NCBI RefSeq assembly: GCF_018080005.1
Contig: NZ_CP073015.1
Span: forward strand, 744,001 to 808,000
Reading direction: 5' to 3'
DNA: 64,000 bases
Source of the DNA: Flavobacterium sp. CS20
GTDB taxonomy: Bacteria; Bacteroidota; Bacteroidia; Flavobacteriales; Flavobacteriaceae
A program made the position numbers and the translations under genes. The notes under the pieces are model-generated. The model had not been told where the DNA came from. It saw nothing but the letters and a program-made list of their open reading frames with translations, and did no database searches. Positions 28,494-35,755 of the stretch are shown here, one piece after another (the first letter of the stretch is position 1; each line of letters begins with the position of its first letter).

Positions 28494-28907
28494 GCAGTGC
28501 ATTCGTGGTATTTAAAAAAAAATTCATCAGTGCATTCGTGGCATTAAAAAAAATTTCATTAGTGCATTCGTGGCTCAAAAAAAACAACATTAGTGCATTC
28601 GTGGCTTTAAAAAAAAATCATCAGCACATTCGTGGCTTTTAAAAAAAAAATTCATTAGTGCATTCGTGGCATTTAAAACAAGTTCATCAGTGCATTCGTG
28701 GCTTTAAAAAAAAATTTATTAGTGCATTCGTGGCTCAAAAAACCAACATTAGTGCATTCGTGGCATTTAAAAAAAATTCATTAGTGCATTCGTGGCTCAA
28801 AAAACCAACATTAGTGCATTCGTGGCTTTAAAAAAAAATTTATTAGTGCATTCGTGGCTTTAAAAAAAAATTTATTAGTGCATTCGTGGCTCAAAAAAAT
28901 TTTCATC
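28494..28907. repeat. Tandem array of about 13 units, period 30-34 bp, core AGTGCATTCGTGGC
   Basis: Thirteen head-to-tail units share the core TTAGTGCATTCGTGGC followed by an A-rich tail. One tail class is TTTAAAAAAAAATTTATT-like, a second is TCAAAAAACCAACATT, and the two alternate irregularly (the second after units 3, 8 and 10). One unit has AGCACATTCGTGGC. The period is not a multiple of three and open frames through it look accidental. It lies downstream of ackA with no gene before 29200. The tails recur between units, so they are not CRISPR spacers. Confidence 0.9.
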
Positions 28908-29005
28908 AAAAATAAAATCAGCACAAAGACCAAAAACCCAAGTAGAATGTAAAAACTGCCTTTGTCATATTTTTTGTGTAAAACCTCATCCTTAGGATAG
29001 CGTAA

Positions 29006-29050
29006 ATTACTATTGCTAACACAAGGCTATAAGTAATGCTGTATGATGTG
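29006..29050 (+). repeat. Fragment of the dispersed repeat seen near the Fic and methyltransferase genes
   Basis: GCTAACACAAGGCTATAAGT with the following AATGC resembles AAACACGAGGCTATCAGTAA at the left edge of the repeat copy at 33495. It may be a truncated copy of the same mobile repeat. The match is short, so this is tentative. Confidence 0.35.
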
Positions 29051-29199
29051 CTTAACCGAAGTTCTGAGATTTTTTGCTCTTTGTTAAACGGCAGAAAAGT
29101 GATAGCATTTTTGCCCAGCATTAGTCATAGACAAATCCTTAACTTTTATTAAGAAAAAAATAACACGATTGCATAAGATTTGTATCTACATTTGCATAG

Positions 29200-29577
29200 A
29201 TGAGAAAAAGTAGCACAATAAAAAAAGTATATTCAATCTTGTCCATTTTTGGACTTGCATTGTTGTTATTGCTTTCTCCTTGCAAGGTTAGGAATTTTAT
29301 ACAAGCTGAATTAGGGATTTCTCAAACAAAAGTCTTAAACAAGAGTCAATCTACAATCTCTCAATCAAATTGCCAGACTTTTCAGGCTACTGAAACTATT
29401 CAAACTATCTCAAAACCAACTTTCCAGCAACCTGGTTTTTTGGTTTCAGAAATTTATCCTTGTGAGTTTACAATTAATTTACTTAGGCATTCCTTTATTC
29501 ATAAGTCATCAAGAAACCACTCGGTCTCTGATGTTCCTTTGTACATTTTATACCAAAATCTCAAGGTTTATTCGTAA
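29200..29577 (+). CDS. Hypothetical exported protein with conserved cysteines (125 aa)
   Basis: I do not recognise a named domain. The N-terminus has one hydrophobic segment (ILSIFGLALLLLLSPCKV), then a Ser/Thr/Gln-rich middle (NKSQSTISQSNCQTF) and a tail VPLYILYQNLKVYS. Cysteines lie in SPCKVRN, SNCQTF and YPCEF. It opens the cluster with doxX, dsrE-like and SoxB-like genes, so it may be an accessory of that set. A TACATTTG box lies at about 29189-29196, just before the ATG at 29200. Confidence 0.6.
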   Translation: MRKSSTIKKVYSILSIFGLALLLLLSPCKVRNFIQAELGISQTKVLNKSQSTISQSNCQTFQATETIQTISKPTFQQPGFLVSEIYPCEFTINLLRHSFIHKSSRNHSVSDVPLYILYQNLKVYS

Positions 29578-29638
29578 TTGATTTTCTGACCAAGAAAACT
29601 AAAGCAGTCACTAAATTTATCAATTACAAATAACAAAA

Positions 29639-30033
29639 ATGAAATTTCAAGAATTAAAATTGAAGTTAGCTACAAACCTATAGTTATGCTTAGCTTAATT
29701 TTTATAGTAGCAAGCACTAATCAATTTTTTAATACCGAAAAAACCGTGAGCAGGATAGAAAATGCATCCATGGGTTTTATTGGTAATATTCTTGGTACAC
29801 CTGAGACAGCAGTGATTCTGTCAGGTATAGTAATGTTGATAGCAGGCATTTCATTACTTATGGGTTTCAAATCTCGAATTGTCGCCATTGTATTAATTGC
29901 CGTTCTAATCCCAATCACATTAACAATTCAAGTTGGACAAATATCAACTTTAGGTCCACTTTTTAAAAACATAGCAATTCTCGGTGGACTTCTTTTTTTT
30001 ACATTGAATGACACTAATAACCTTTTAAAATAA
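29639..30033 (+). pseudogene. DoxX family membrane protein, start region frameshifted
   Basis: The ATG at 29639 begins MKFQELKLKLATNL and then meets TAG at about 29681. In the next frame the protein continues IVMLSLIFIVASTNQFFN and ends GLLFFTLNDTNNLLK. Adding one base near 29680 gives a single 131-residue DoxX protein with four hydrophobic segments, which is the normal family size. A start at the internal ATG at 29686 would still give most of the protein. DoxX proteins are small quinone- or redox-associated membrane proteins, and here it sits with sulfur-related genes. Confidence 0.7.
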
Positions 30034-30039
30034 ACAAAA

Positions 30040-30462
30040 ATGAAAACATACATATTTAGTTCAATCTTTTTAATGCTTACTCTATTCGGAACCCTAAACA
30101 CACAGGCACAGCAAATGAATAATGATAAAAATAATTATGTGGTACTGACCAAAAAAGTGCCACAGTTACAGCCTATATTAATGACTGCTGAATCCCTGAA
30201 AGCCGAAGACGGCGATGCCTTTGGCGATTTTCAGGTCATTATTTGTGGAAAGGAAATAGGCGATATCACCGATACCGAAAAGATACGTGACTTCATCGTA
30301 AAAGCCGAAAAAGCTGGCGTACAAATCATAGCCTGTGGGTTTTCGCTCAATAAGTTTAAAGTAGATAAAACCAAAGTCCCAAAAGAAATTGAAGTTGTAG
30401 AGAACGGAATTCTGTACAACTTTCAACTTCAGAAAAAAGGGTATAAAAGTATAAGCTTATAA
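30040..30462 (+). CDS. Exported DsrE/DsrF-like protein
   Basis: After a signal peptide (IFLMLTLFGTLNTQAQQ) the 140-residue protein shows a DsrE-like core: FGDFQVIICGKEIGDI, EKAGVQIIACGFSLNKF and ENGILYNFQLQKKGY. DsrE-like proteins carry or relay sulfur; the Cys residues in IICG and IACG are possible carriers. It lies 6 bases after doxX and 2 bases before the SoxB-like gene, a tight operon. Its base composition is somewhat more GC-rich than the surroundings, hinting at transfer. The sulfur role is inferred. Confidence 0.7.
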   Translation: MKTYIFSSIFLMLTLFGTLNTQAQQMNNDKNNYVVLTKKVPQLQPILMTAESLKAEDGDAFGDFQVIICGKEIGDITDTEKIRDFIVKAEKAGVQIIACGFSLNKFKVDKTKVPKEIEVVENGILYNFQLQKKGYKSISL

Positions 30463-30464
30463 TT

Positions 30465-32123
30465 ATGACCTCATATAAGAAATATCTCATAACAACTTTT
30501 GCCATAATAGGAATACTATTGGTGTTGGTTTCTTGTAAAACAGAAAAATCGAACACAATGGAAAATAATGATTCAGTTAAAGACACATTGAGTATAACGA
30601 TATTACAAACAGCCGATATACACGGTCAACTGGACACCCACCCCGAACTGTTCTGGGAAAAAGAAAAGATAGTATTTAAAAACCGTGGCGGTCTCGCTAA
30701 TATAAAAACCCTTTTTGACCAGGAACGACAGAAAAACCCAAATAGAACTATTATTGTGGATGGTGGCGACCTTATACAAGGTAGCGGTTACACTGCTTTA
30801 TCTGAAGGAAAAGTGATGCCTGATATTATAAAAAATATGGGCTATGATGTCATCATTCCCGGAAACTGGGAAGTGGTTTACGGCAAGGAAGTTATGATGA
30901 ATGTAATGAAAGGGTATGACACACAGGTAATTGCCCAGAATATGTTTCACGATGATAATGAAGAACCTTTATTTCCAGCCTCTTGGGTAAAGGAAATTGA
31001 AGGAATTCGCATAGGATTTATAGGTATCAACGACCCAGATGTGCCCGTTAGACAAAACCCCATTTTCAGCAAAGGAATTGGTTTTAGTGGACTAGACGAT
31101 AATCTAAAGAAAATAGTAGATGATTTTAAGGTCAATGAAAAGATAGATGTTTTGTTTTTAATAACGCATCTTGGAATATTCAAACAAGTAGAGCTTGCCA
31201 ATAATTCTATAGCAGAGCACGCAGATTATATATTGGGTAACGACACCCACGAACGTGTACGCGAACCCATACAAGGCAAATATGCAAAAGTAACTGAACC
31301 CGGGGCGTTCGGTTCTTTTGTAGGTAAGTTGACGCTGCATTTTGTGAATGGCGTGTTAGTGGATGACGATTATGAACTAATTGATGTTGACCCGGAAGTC
31401 TTTTCAGCCGATGAAGAAATACAGGCACTTGTGGATAAGGCAAAAGCACCTTACAAAGCACATTTAGAAACTATAGTCGGTTATACAAACACACCGATAT
31501 ATAGATATTTAACGGTTGAAAACCCAATGGATAATATGATAACCGATGCCGCTCGCTGGAAAACAGGTGCAGATATTTCAATTTCCAATGGTTTTCGGTT
31601 TGGTAATCCCATTGTACCTCAAGATGGAAAACCAGCACCGATTACAAGAGCTAATCTATGGAACTTGCTTCCGGTAAATGAAAAGGTAAAGACAGGAAAA
31701 GCAACTGGAAAACAGATAAAGGATTGGTTGGAAAAAGAAATGCACAATGCCTTTTCTCAAAACCCAACCGAACGTTTTGGCGGCTGGTTAGTGCGCTTTT
31801 CAGGAATGAAGGTCAACTTCAATAGCCAAAATGAAAAGGGCCAACGAATCAATAGCATAACCGTAAACGGCGAATCGATGAAAGATGATGAATATTATAC
31901 CATCTCGGTACCAGTACGTCCTGGTGACCCTATCGATAATTTATGCAGGATGCCCAATGTTAAAGACATTGAAGTTAAGGATTATACCATTCACGAGCTT
32001 GTAGAAGAATACCTTCAAAAAAACTCACCTGTAGCACCAACACTAGAAGGAAGAGCCTATTGTGAATATCTTGGCAAGTATTCCTTTTCTACCGTCCCCA
32101 AAACCGATTATAAATTTCAATAA
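30465..32123 (+). CDS. Metallophosphoesterase/5'-nucleotidase-family lipoprotein, SoxB-like
   Basis: This 552-residue protein has a lipoprotein signal (IIGILLVLVSCKTEKS), a calcineurin-type metal site (LQTADIHGQLDTH, IVDGGDLIQGSG, IPGNWEVVYGKE, GNDTHERV) and a C-terminal 5'-nucleotidase domain (NPMDNMITDAARWKTGADIS, GWLVRFSGMKVNF). The PGNWE-x-x-YG segment is closer to SoxB, the thiosulfate-oxidising hydrolase, than to UshA. With DoxX and DsrE-like neighbours a sulfur role is plausible, but nucleotide or UDP-sugar hydrolysis remains possible. The gene is richer in GC than most of the window. Confidence 0.8.
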   Translation: MTSYKKYLITTFAIIGILLVLVSCKTEKSNTMENNDSVKDTLSITILQTADIHGQLDTHPELFWEKEKIVFKNRGGLANIKTLFDQERQKNPNRTIIVDGGDLIQGSGYTALSEGKVMPDIIKNMGYDVIIPGNWEVVYGKEVMMNVMKGYDTQVIAQNMFHDDNEEPLFPASWVKEIEGIRIGFIGINDPDVPVRQNPIFSKGIGFSGLDDNLKKIVDDFKVNEKIDVLFLITHLGIFKQVELANNSIAEHADYILGNDTHERVREPIQGKYAKVTEPGAFGSFVGKLTLHFVNGVLVDDDYELIDVDPEVFSADEEIQALVDKAKAPYKAHLETIVGYTNTPIYRYLTVENPMDNMITDAARWKTGADISISNGFRFGNPIVPQDGKPAPITRANLWNLLPVNEKVKTGKATGKQIKDWLEKEMHNAFSQNPTERFGGWLVRFSGMKVNFNSQNEKGQRINSITVNGESMKDDEYYTISVPVRPGDPIDNLCRMPNVKDIEVKDYTIHELVEEYLQKNSPVAPTLEGRAYCEYLGKYSFSTVPKTDYKFQ

Positions 32124-32129
32124 TAAATT

Positions 32130-32192
32130 TATGGATAAGAATAAAAAGAAAACTTGGATTCAGTATGGCATTTTTGCCGTGGTGTCCATTTT
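32130..32192 (+). pseudogene. Truncated gene start (membrane protein) cut at the REP-like hairpin
   Basis: Seven bases after the SoxB-like stop an ATG opens MDKNKKKTWIQYGIFAVVSI, a basic N-terminus running into a first hydrophobic helix, as in an inner-membrane transporter. The frame then enters the palindrome at 32193 and nothing recognisable follows. The position suggests the next gene of the sulfur operon, cut off by insertion or deletion. The product cannot be named. Confidence 0.45.
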
Positions 32193-32224
32193 CCATAGCC
32201 CACGGTTTAAACCGCGGGCTATGG
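32193..32224. repeat. REP-like 32-base near-perfect palindrome
   Basis: CCATAGCCCACGGTTTAAAC pairs with CGCGGGCTATGG to form a long hairpin with one mismatched pair. Such TAGCCCGCGGTTTAAACC palindromes are typical of REP elements mobilised by REP-associated tyrosine transposases in Bacteroidetes. No transposase gene is visible alongside; AATGGATTTATCCATT shortly downstream forms a second small dyad. It coincides with the truncation of the preceding gene. Confidence 0.65.
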
Positions 32225-32477
32225 TTTTAAAATATTCGATTGTGAATGGATTTATCCATTTTTTATGATTTCAATTTCTTCCCTGTAAGTTCTATGCTTT
32301 ACTGCCATACCGTTACGCAGTACTGAAATTGTGAAGCGTAAGTCGGAGGAAAAAATAAGCAACAAAACCAAATAGAAAAAGACGATATAGAATATGGTTA
32401 TCATAATGTGATTCCGCTTTGGGCTTTTGGATTGAATTACTAAAAAGAAATAATATAAAAACAATGCCAGGCTTTAG
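32225..32477. other. Gene-free interval after the hairpin
   Basis: No supported gene. A 70-codon minus-strand frame (32252-32464) has one hydrophobic helix and the tail RNGMAVKHRTYREEIEI, with no match I recognise; it could be a remnant of a mobile element or chance. Confidence 0.3.
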
Positions 32478-32640
32478 CAATAGCTACAAGTATAATGCGA
32501 GTTTTAGAGCTAAATCAAAAATTTGGGTGCGTTTTTAAGCTCGCAATTTTTATATTTGAGAAGCGAAATTAACTACCCTAAAATGGCTGATTTATGTATA
32601 TACACAATCTCTCGGCTAAGGTAAAATGAGTAAATTGGAA
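32478..32640 (+). repeat. Dispersed repeat R, copy 1
   Basis: This block shares with 33495-33660 the order AGCTnGCAATTTTTATATTT, GAGAnGCGAAATT, CCTAAAATnGCT, TATATACACAATCTCTCGGC, then GAGTAAATT. The two copies are roughly 75 percent alike by eye and bracket the Fic gene. No coding potential is seen, so it is likely a small non-autonomous mobile repeat. Confidence 0.65.
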
Positions 32641-32730
32641 TAAAATATAAACAATTGATTTACAGAGATGTAATTTTACGTTAGTGAGAATTTAAAAGCA
32701 TAAAACCGAAAAGCTTTAAAAAGAAAAAAG

Positions 32731-32738
32731 TATCTTTG
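32731..32738 (+). promoter_or_regulatory. Possible -7 box of the Fic gene
   Basis: TATCTTTG fits the Bacteroidetes TAnnTTTG element and lies 22 bases before the ATG at 32761. No clear TTTG -33 box is seen at the expected distance. Confidence 0.35.
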
Positions 32739-32760
32739 TTATTTAAATTTATCTACAATA

Positions 32761-33483
32761 ATGAAACTTTTAGAAACATTACAAGAAGAAAAATCGAGCG
32801 ATCTAAAAGGTGGAATTTATCATAAAACTCAAATAAAGTTAACTTACAATACCAACAGAATTGAAGGCAGTAAATTATCTGAAGAACAAACAAGATACAT
32901 ATACGAAACCAATACCTTTTTTACTGAAAAGGGAACAAATACTGCAAACATTGACGATATTATTGAAACAGTGAATCATTTTCACTGTTTTGATTATATG
33001 TTAGAAATAGCAAACGAACCTCTATCAGAAAAACACATAAAAAAATTTCATAAAATCTTAAAATTAAACACTTCTGATGCTAAAAAAGAATGGTTTAGAG
33101 TTGGGGCATATAAGTCAAAGCCTAATGTTGTTGGAGGAATTGAAACATCCAAACCCAATGAGGTAGAAAAACACATTGATGAGTTGTTGAAAACTTATAA
33201 TAAAAAGAATGATATTGAAATTTATGATATTATTGATTTTCATTATGAATTTGAGGCAATTCACCCATTTCAAGACGGAAATGGAAGAGTTGGAAGACTA
33301 ATAATGTTTAAAGAATGTTTAAAAAATAACATTGTCCCATTTATTATTGAGGATGAATTTAAGTTTCTCTATTACAGAGGTTTGACTGAATACCCAAAAA
33401 TAAAAGGCTATTTGGTTGATACCTGTCTATCAGCACAAGATAATTATATGGAATTAATGAAATATTTTGAAATCGAAAAATAA
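32761..33483 (+). CDS. Fic family AMPylase-type protein
   Basis: The 240-residue protein has the Fic active-site motif HPFQDGNGRVGRL near residue 168, which transfers AMP or another nucleotide moiety to hydroxyl groups of target proteins. Near the N-terminus T31-N-R-I-E35-G36 fits the inhibitory (S/T)xxxE(G/N) helix that blocks ATP binding, so this appears to be a self-inhibited class II Fic protein rather than a free toxin. It stands alone between two copies of repeat R. Target unknown. Confidence 0.88.
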   Translation: MKLLETLQEEKSSDLKGGIYHKTQIKLTYNTNRIEGSKLSEEQTRYIYETNTFFTEKGTNTANIDDIIETVNHFHCFDYMLEIANEPLSEKHIKKFHKILKLNTSDAKKEWFRVGAYKSKPNVVGGIETSKPNEVEKHIDELLKTYNKKNDIEIYDIIDFHYEFEAIHPFQDGNGRVGRLIMFKECLKNNIVPFIIEDEFKFLYYRGLTEYPKIKGYLVDTCLSAQDNYMELMKYFEIEK

Positions 33484-33494
33484 AAAACCTACAT

Positions 33495-33660
33495 GTAAAC
33501 ACGAGGCTATCAGTAATGTGGGAAGTTTGGCAAAACCGAAAATTTTGCTGCGTTTTTTAGCTTACAACTTTTATATTTGAGAGGCGAAATTGACAGACCT
33601 AAAATTGCTCACTATGGTATATACATAATCTCTCGGCTAACGAAAAATGAGTAAATTTGA
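33495..33660 (+). repeat. Dispersed repeat R, copy 2
   Basis: The block starts near AAACACGAGGCTATCAGTAA and ends near TCTCGGCTAACGAAAAATGA. It contains TTTTATATTTGAGAGGCGAA, CCTAAAATTGCTC and TATATACATAATCTCTCGGC, matching copy 1. It fills the gap between the Fic and methyltransferase genes. Confidence 0.65.
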
Positions 33661-33672
33661 AAAATTGTATAA

Positions 33673-34755
33673 ATGATAGAAGTTAATCATCAAAATAAAG
33701 AATTAAAAAACTACAATTTTATTGATCTTTTCGCGGGCATTGGTGGTTTTCACTATGCTTTAAAATCATTTGGAGCTAATTGTGTTTTTGCATCGGAAAT
33801 TGATAGTAAAGCTTCTGAAATATATGAAATCAATCACGGTTTAAAGCCAAATGGAGATATAACGAAAATTAAAGAAAATGAAATACCCAGACACGATATA
33901 TTGTGTGCTGGTTTTCCTTGTCAAGCATTTTCAATTTCTGGAAAACAAAAAGGCTTTGAAGATACACGAGGAACTTTATTCTTTGATATAGCTCGTATTG
34001 TAGATTTTCACAAACCAAAGATTTTGTTTCTTGAAAATGTTAAAAACTTTGTTAGACACGATAACGCTAACACCTTAAAAACTGTTTTAAACACCTTAAA
34101 AAATCTTAATTATGAAGTGTTTTACAAAGTTTTAAACACAAGCAAATTTGGACTTCCTCAAAATCGAGAAAGAGTTTATATTATAGGTTTCAATAAAAAT
34201 GAATTTGAATTTATTGATTTTTCCTTTCCTGATCCAAATTTAGTATCATCATTAGAAGAAATCATGGATGATAATCCTGTCGATGCTATGGTTATCGAAA
34301 GAGATGACATTGATATATACAAAGATTTTAAACCTACTAAAAATATTTTTGGTGAACTTGAAATACCGAATAAGCCCATCCAAATTGGCAAAGTTAATAA
34401 AGGTGGTCAAGGCGAAAGAATATATCATCCAATTGGTCACGCAATAACTCTTTCTGCGTATGGAGGTGGCGTAGGTTCTAAAACAGGTCTCTACAAAGTA
34501 AAAAATGTAATTAGAAAACTATCTCCAAGAGAATGTGCAAGAATTCAAGGCTTTCCTGAAAATTTCAAATTACCCAAAAATTCAACAGAAGCTTATAAAC
34601 AATTTGGCAATAGTGTATCAATCAACACGCTTCAACATATTATCAAAGAAATAGTAAAAACTATTAATAAAAATGACAGAAAATCAAGAATTAGGCTCAC
34701 AGACAGCAAAAAATGGATTCAGGAACGAAAAAGACATAGTCCAGAAATTCAATAA
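33673..34755 (+). CDS. DNA (cytosine-5)-methyltransferase, type II
   Basis: The 360-residue enzyme has all C5 methylase motifs in order: FIDLFAGIGGFHYAL (SAM site), CAGFPCQAFSISGKQKGF (catalytic Cys), ILFLENVKNF, FGLPQNRERVYIIGF (QxRxR) and the closing YKQFGNSVSI. The variable target-recognition region lies between about residues 190 and 280. Its 3' end overlaps by 83 bases the remains of a restriction gene. The last 28 residues may be an extension caused by mutation, since overlaps in such systems are usually shorter. It is now an orphan methylase. Confidence 0.93.
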   Translation: MIEVNHQNKELKNYNFIDLFAGIGGFHYALKSFGANCVFASEIDSKASEIYEINHGLKPNGDITKIKENEIPRHDILCAGFPCQAFSISGKQKGFEDTRGTLFFDIARIVDFHKPKILFLENVKNFVRHDNANTLKTVLNTLKNLNYEVFYKVLNTSKFGLPQNRERVYIIGFNKNEFEFIDFSFPDPNLVSSLEEIMDDNPVDAMVIERDDIDIYKDFKPTKNIFGELEIPNKPIQIGKVNKGGQGERIYHPIGHAITLSAYGGGVGSKTGLYKVKNVIRKLSPRECARIQGFPENFKLPKNSTEAYKQFGNSVSINTLQHIIKEIVKTINKNDRKSRIRLTDSKKWIQERKRHSPEIQ

Positions 34756-35010
34756 TTGGAAGAGTGATAATGAGGCTCAACTGTGGTTATCTTTAATGCA
34801 CTATGAACTTAAAGAAATAGAATACGTAAAAGCTATTGTTTTATCAGGTCATAAAGCAGATGTTCAAGTCTAAATAACGATAAAGCATAGATGCCGAAAA
34901 TATTAAAGATACAAAGGACTCAAGAAGAATGTTTGCAAATGAATTTGATAAAGCTGATCAAAGAAAGTTAATTAAATGGCTTGATGAGAATAAATCACTC
35001 GAGTCTATAT
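34673..35010 (+). pseudogene. Type II restriction endonuclease, decayed
   Basis: The first frame reads SQTAKNGFRNEKDIVQKFNN and LMHYELKEIEYVKAIVLSG, ending KADVQV at a stop (34871-34873). After the stop ITIK continues in the same frame, and IDAENIKDTKDSRRMFANEF with DKADQRKLIKWLDENKSL follows in another frame. Both parts match the pattern of one family of type II endonucleases that accompany C5 methylases, but the middle is missing and the end is lost in repeat R. Nonsense, frameshift, internal deletion and 3' truncation together make it inactive. Confidence 0.7.
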
Positions 35011-35011
35011 C

Positions 35012-35150
35012 TAAAACCAGAAGTTTAGGCAAAATCGAAAATTTTGGCATTTTATGTCGATAGCAATTTTTATATTTATAGGATGAAAATAAAAATGCTA
35101 AAAAAACTTAAAGCACTGATAATCTATGGTATAAATTTAGGTTTGTCAAC
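35012..35150 (+). repeat. Dispersed repeat R, copy 3 (diverged)
   Basis: AAGTTTAGGCAAAATCGAAA and AGCAATTTTTATATTT followed by the AATCTATGGTATAAAT region are recognisable, but the second half is poorly conserved. It lies at the point where the restriction gene remnant ends. The stretch 35041-35176 holds no gene. Confidence 0.45.
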
Positions 35151-35176
35151 AACTAATAAAACTAAAACATAAACAA

Positions 35177-35602
35177 ATGATAAATAAAAACATTGATTTT
35201 TTTAAACAAGTTATTGAACAAAATGTCCCAATTCATAAATTTTTAGGTCTAAAATTATTATTGATAGAAAAAGGATTTGTCAGAGTCAGTGTGCCTTTTA
35301 GAGATGAAGTGGTTGGAGATTTTAGAAGAAACAGATGGCACGGCGGAATTATTGCTACAATAATGGATTCTGTTGGTGGAATTGTCGGCGGAACACATTT
35401 TAAATCTTTTGACGACAAATTAGCAACCATCGATTTAAGAATAGATTACCTCAAAGGTGCTGAAGCATCATCAATAATTGTAGAAGGTAAAATAGTTAGA
35501 TTTGGAAATAGAATACTTGTAACCAAAATGAAAGCTTTTCAAAATGACGAACTTATTGCAGATGGAAAAGGCGTGTATAATTTTTCACCCCAAAAAAAGT
35601 AA
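35177..35602 (+). CDS. PaaI-type hotdog thioesterase
   Basis: The 141-residue hotdog-fold protein shows the PaaI/YbgC-like motif WHGGIIATIMDSVGGIVGG and the strand TIDLRIDYLKGA. Such enzymes hydrolyse acyl-CoA thioesters; the substrate is not readable. It stands alone after the mobile region and is the first gene of ordinary chromosomal character again. Confidence 0.82.
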   Translation: MINKNIDFFKQVIEQNVPIHKFLGLKLLLIEKGFVRVSVPFRDEVVGDFRRNRWHGGIIATIMDSVGGIVGGTHFKSFDDKLATIDLRIDYLKGAEASSIIVEGKIVRFGNRILVTKMKAFQNDELIADGKGVYNFSPQKK

Positions 35603-35755
35603 CAAAAAATCAAAGTTAATTTAGCTAGACTTGAACTCATAAATCTATAGAATTATTGATAGATTAAAAATCAGTTGTTGTTATAAAAGTGATTGGCAAA
35701 GTAGAAGTAGAGTGATTTCCATAAATCAGTTGGTTTTTGATACTGATGTCGAAGA

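Noticed and set aside
28394..28642. 82-codon open frame through the tandem repeat
   Set aside because: The repeat period is not a multiple of three and the frame overlaps the end of ackA; it is an accident of a stop-poor repeat.
28494..28907. CRISPR array
   Set aside because: Units are contiguous and the A-rich tails recur between units, so there are no unique spacers; the core is only about 16 bases and no cas genes are present.
28918..29121. 67-codon minus-strand frame with one hydrophobic helix
   Set aside because: It overlaps a fragment of a dispersed repeat, has no recognisable domain and no partner gene.
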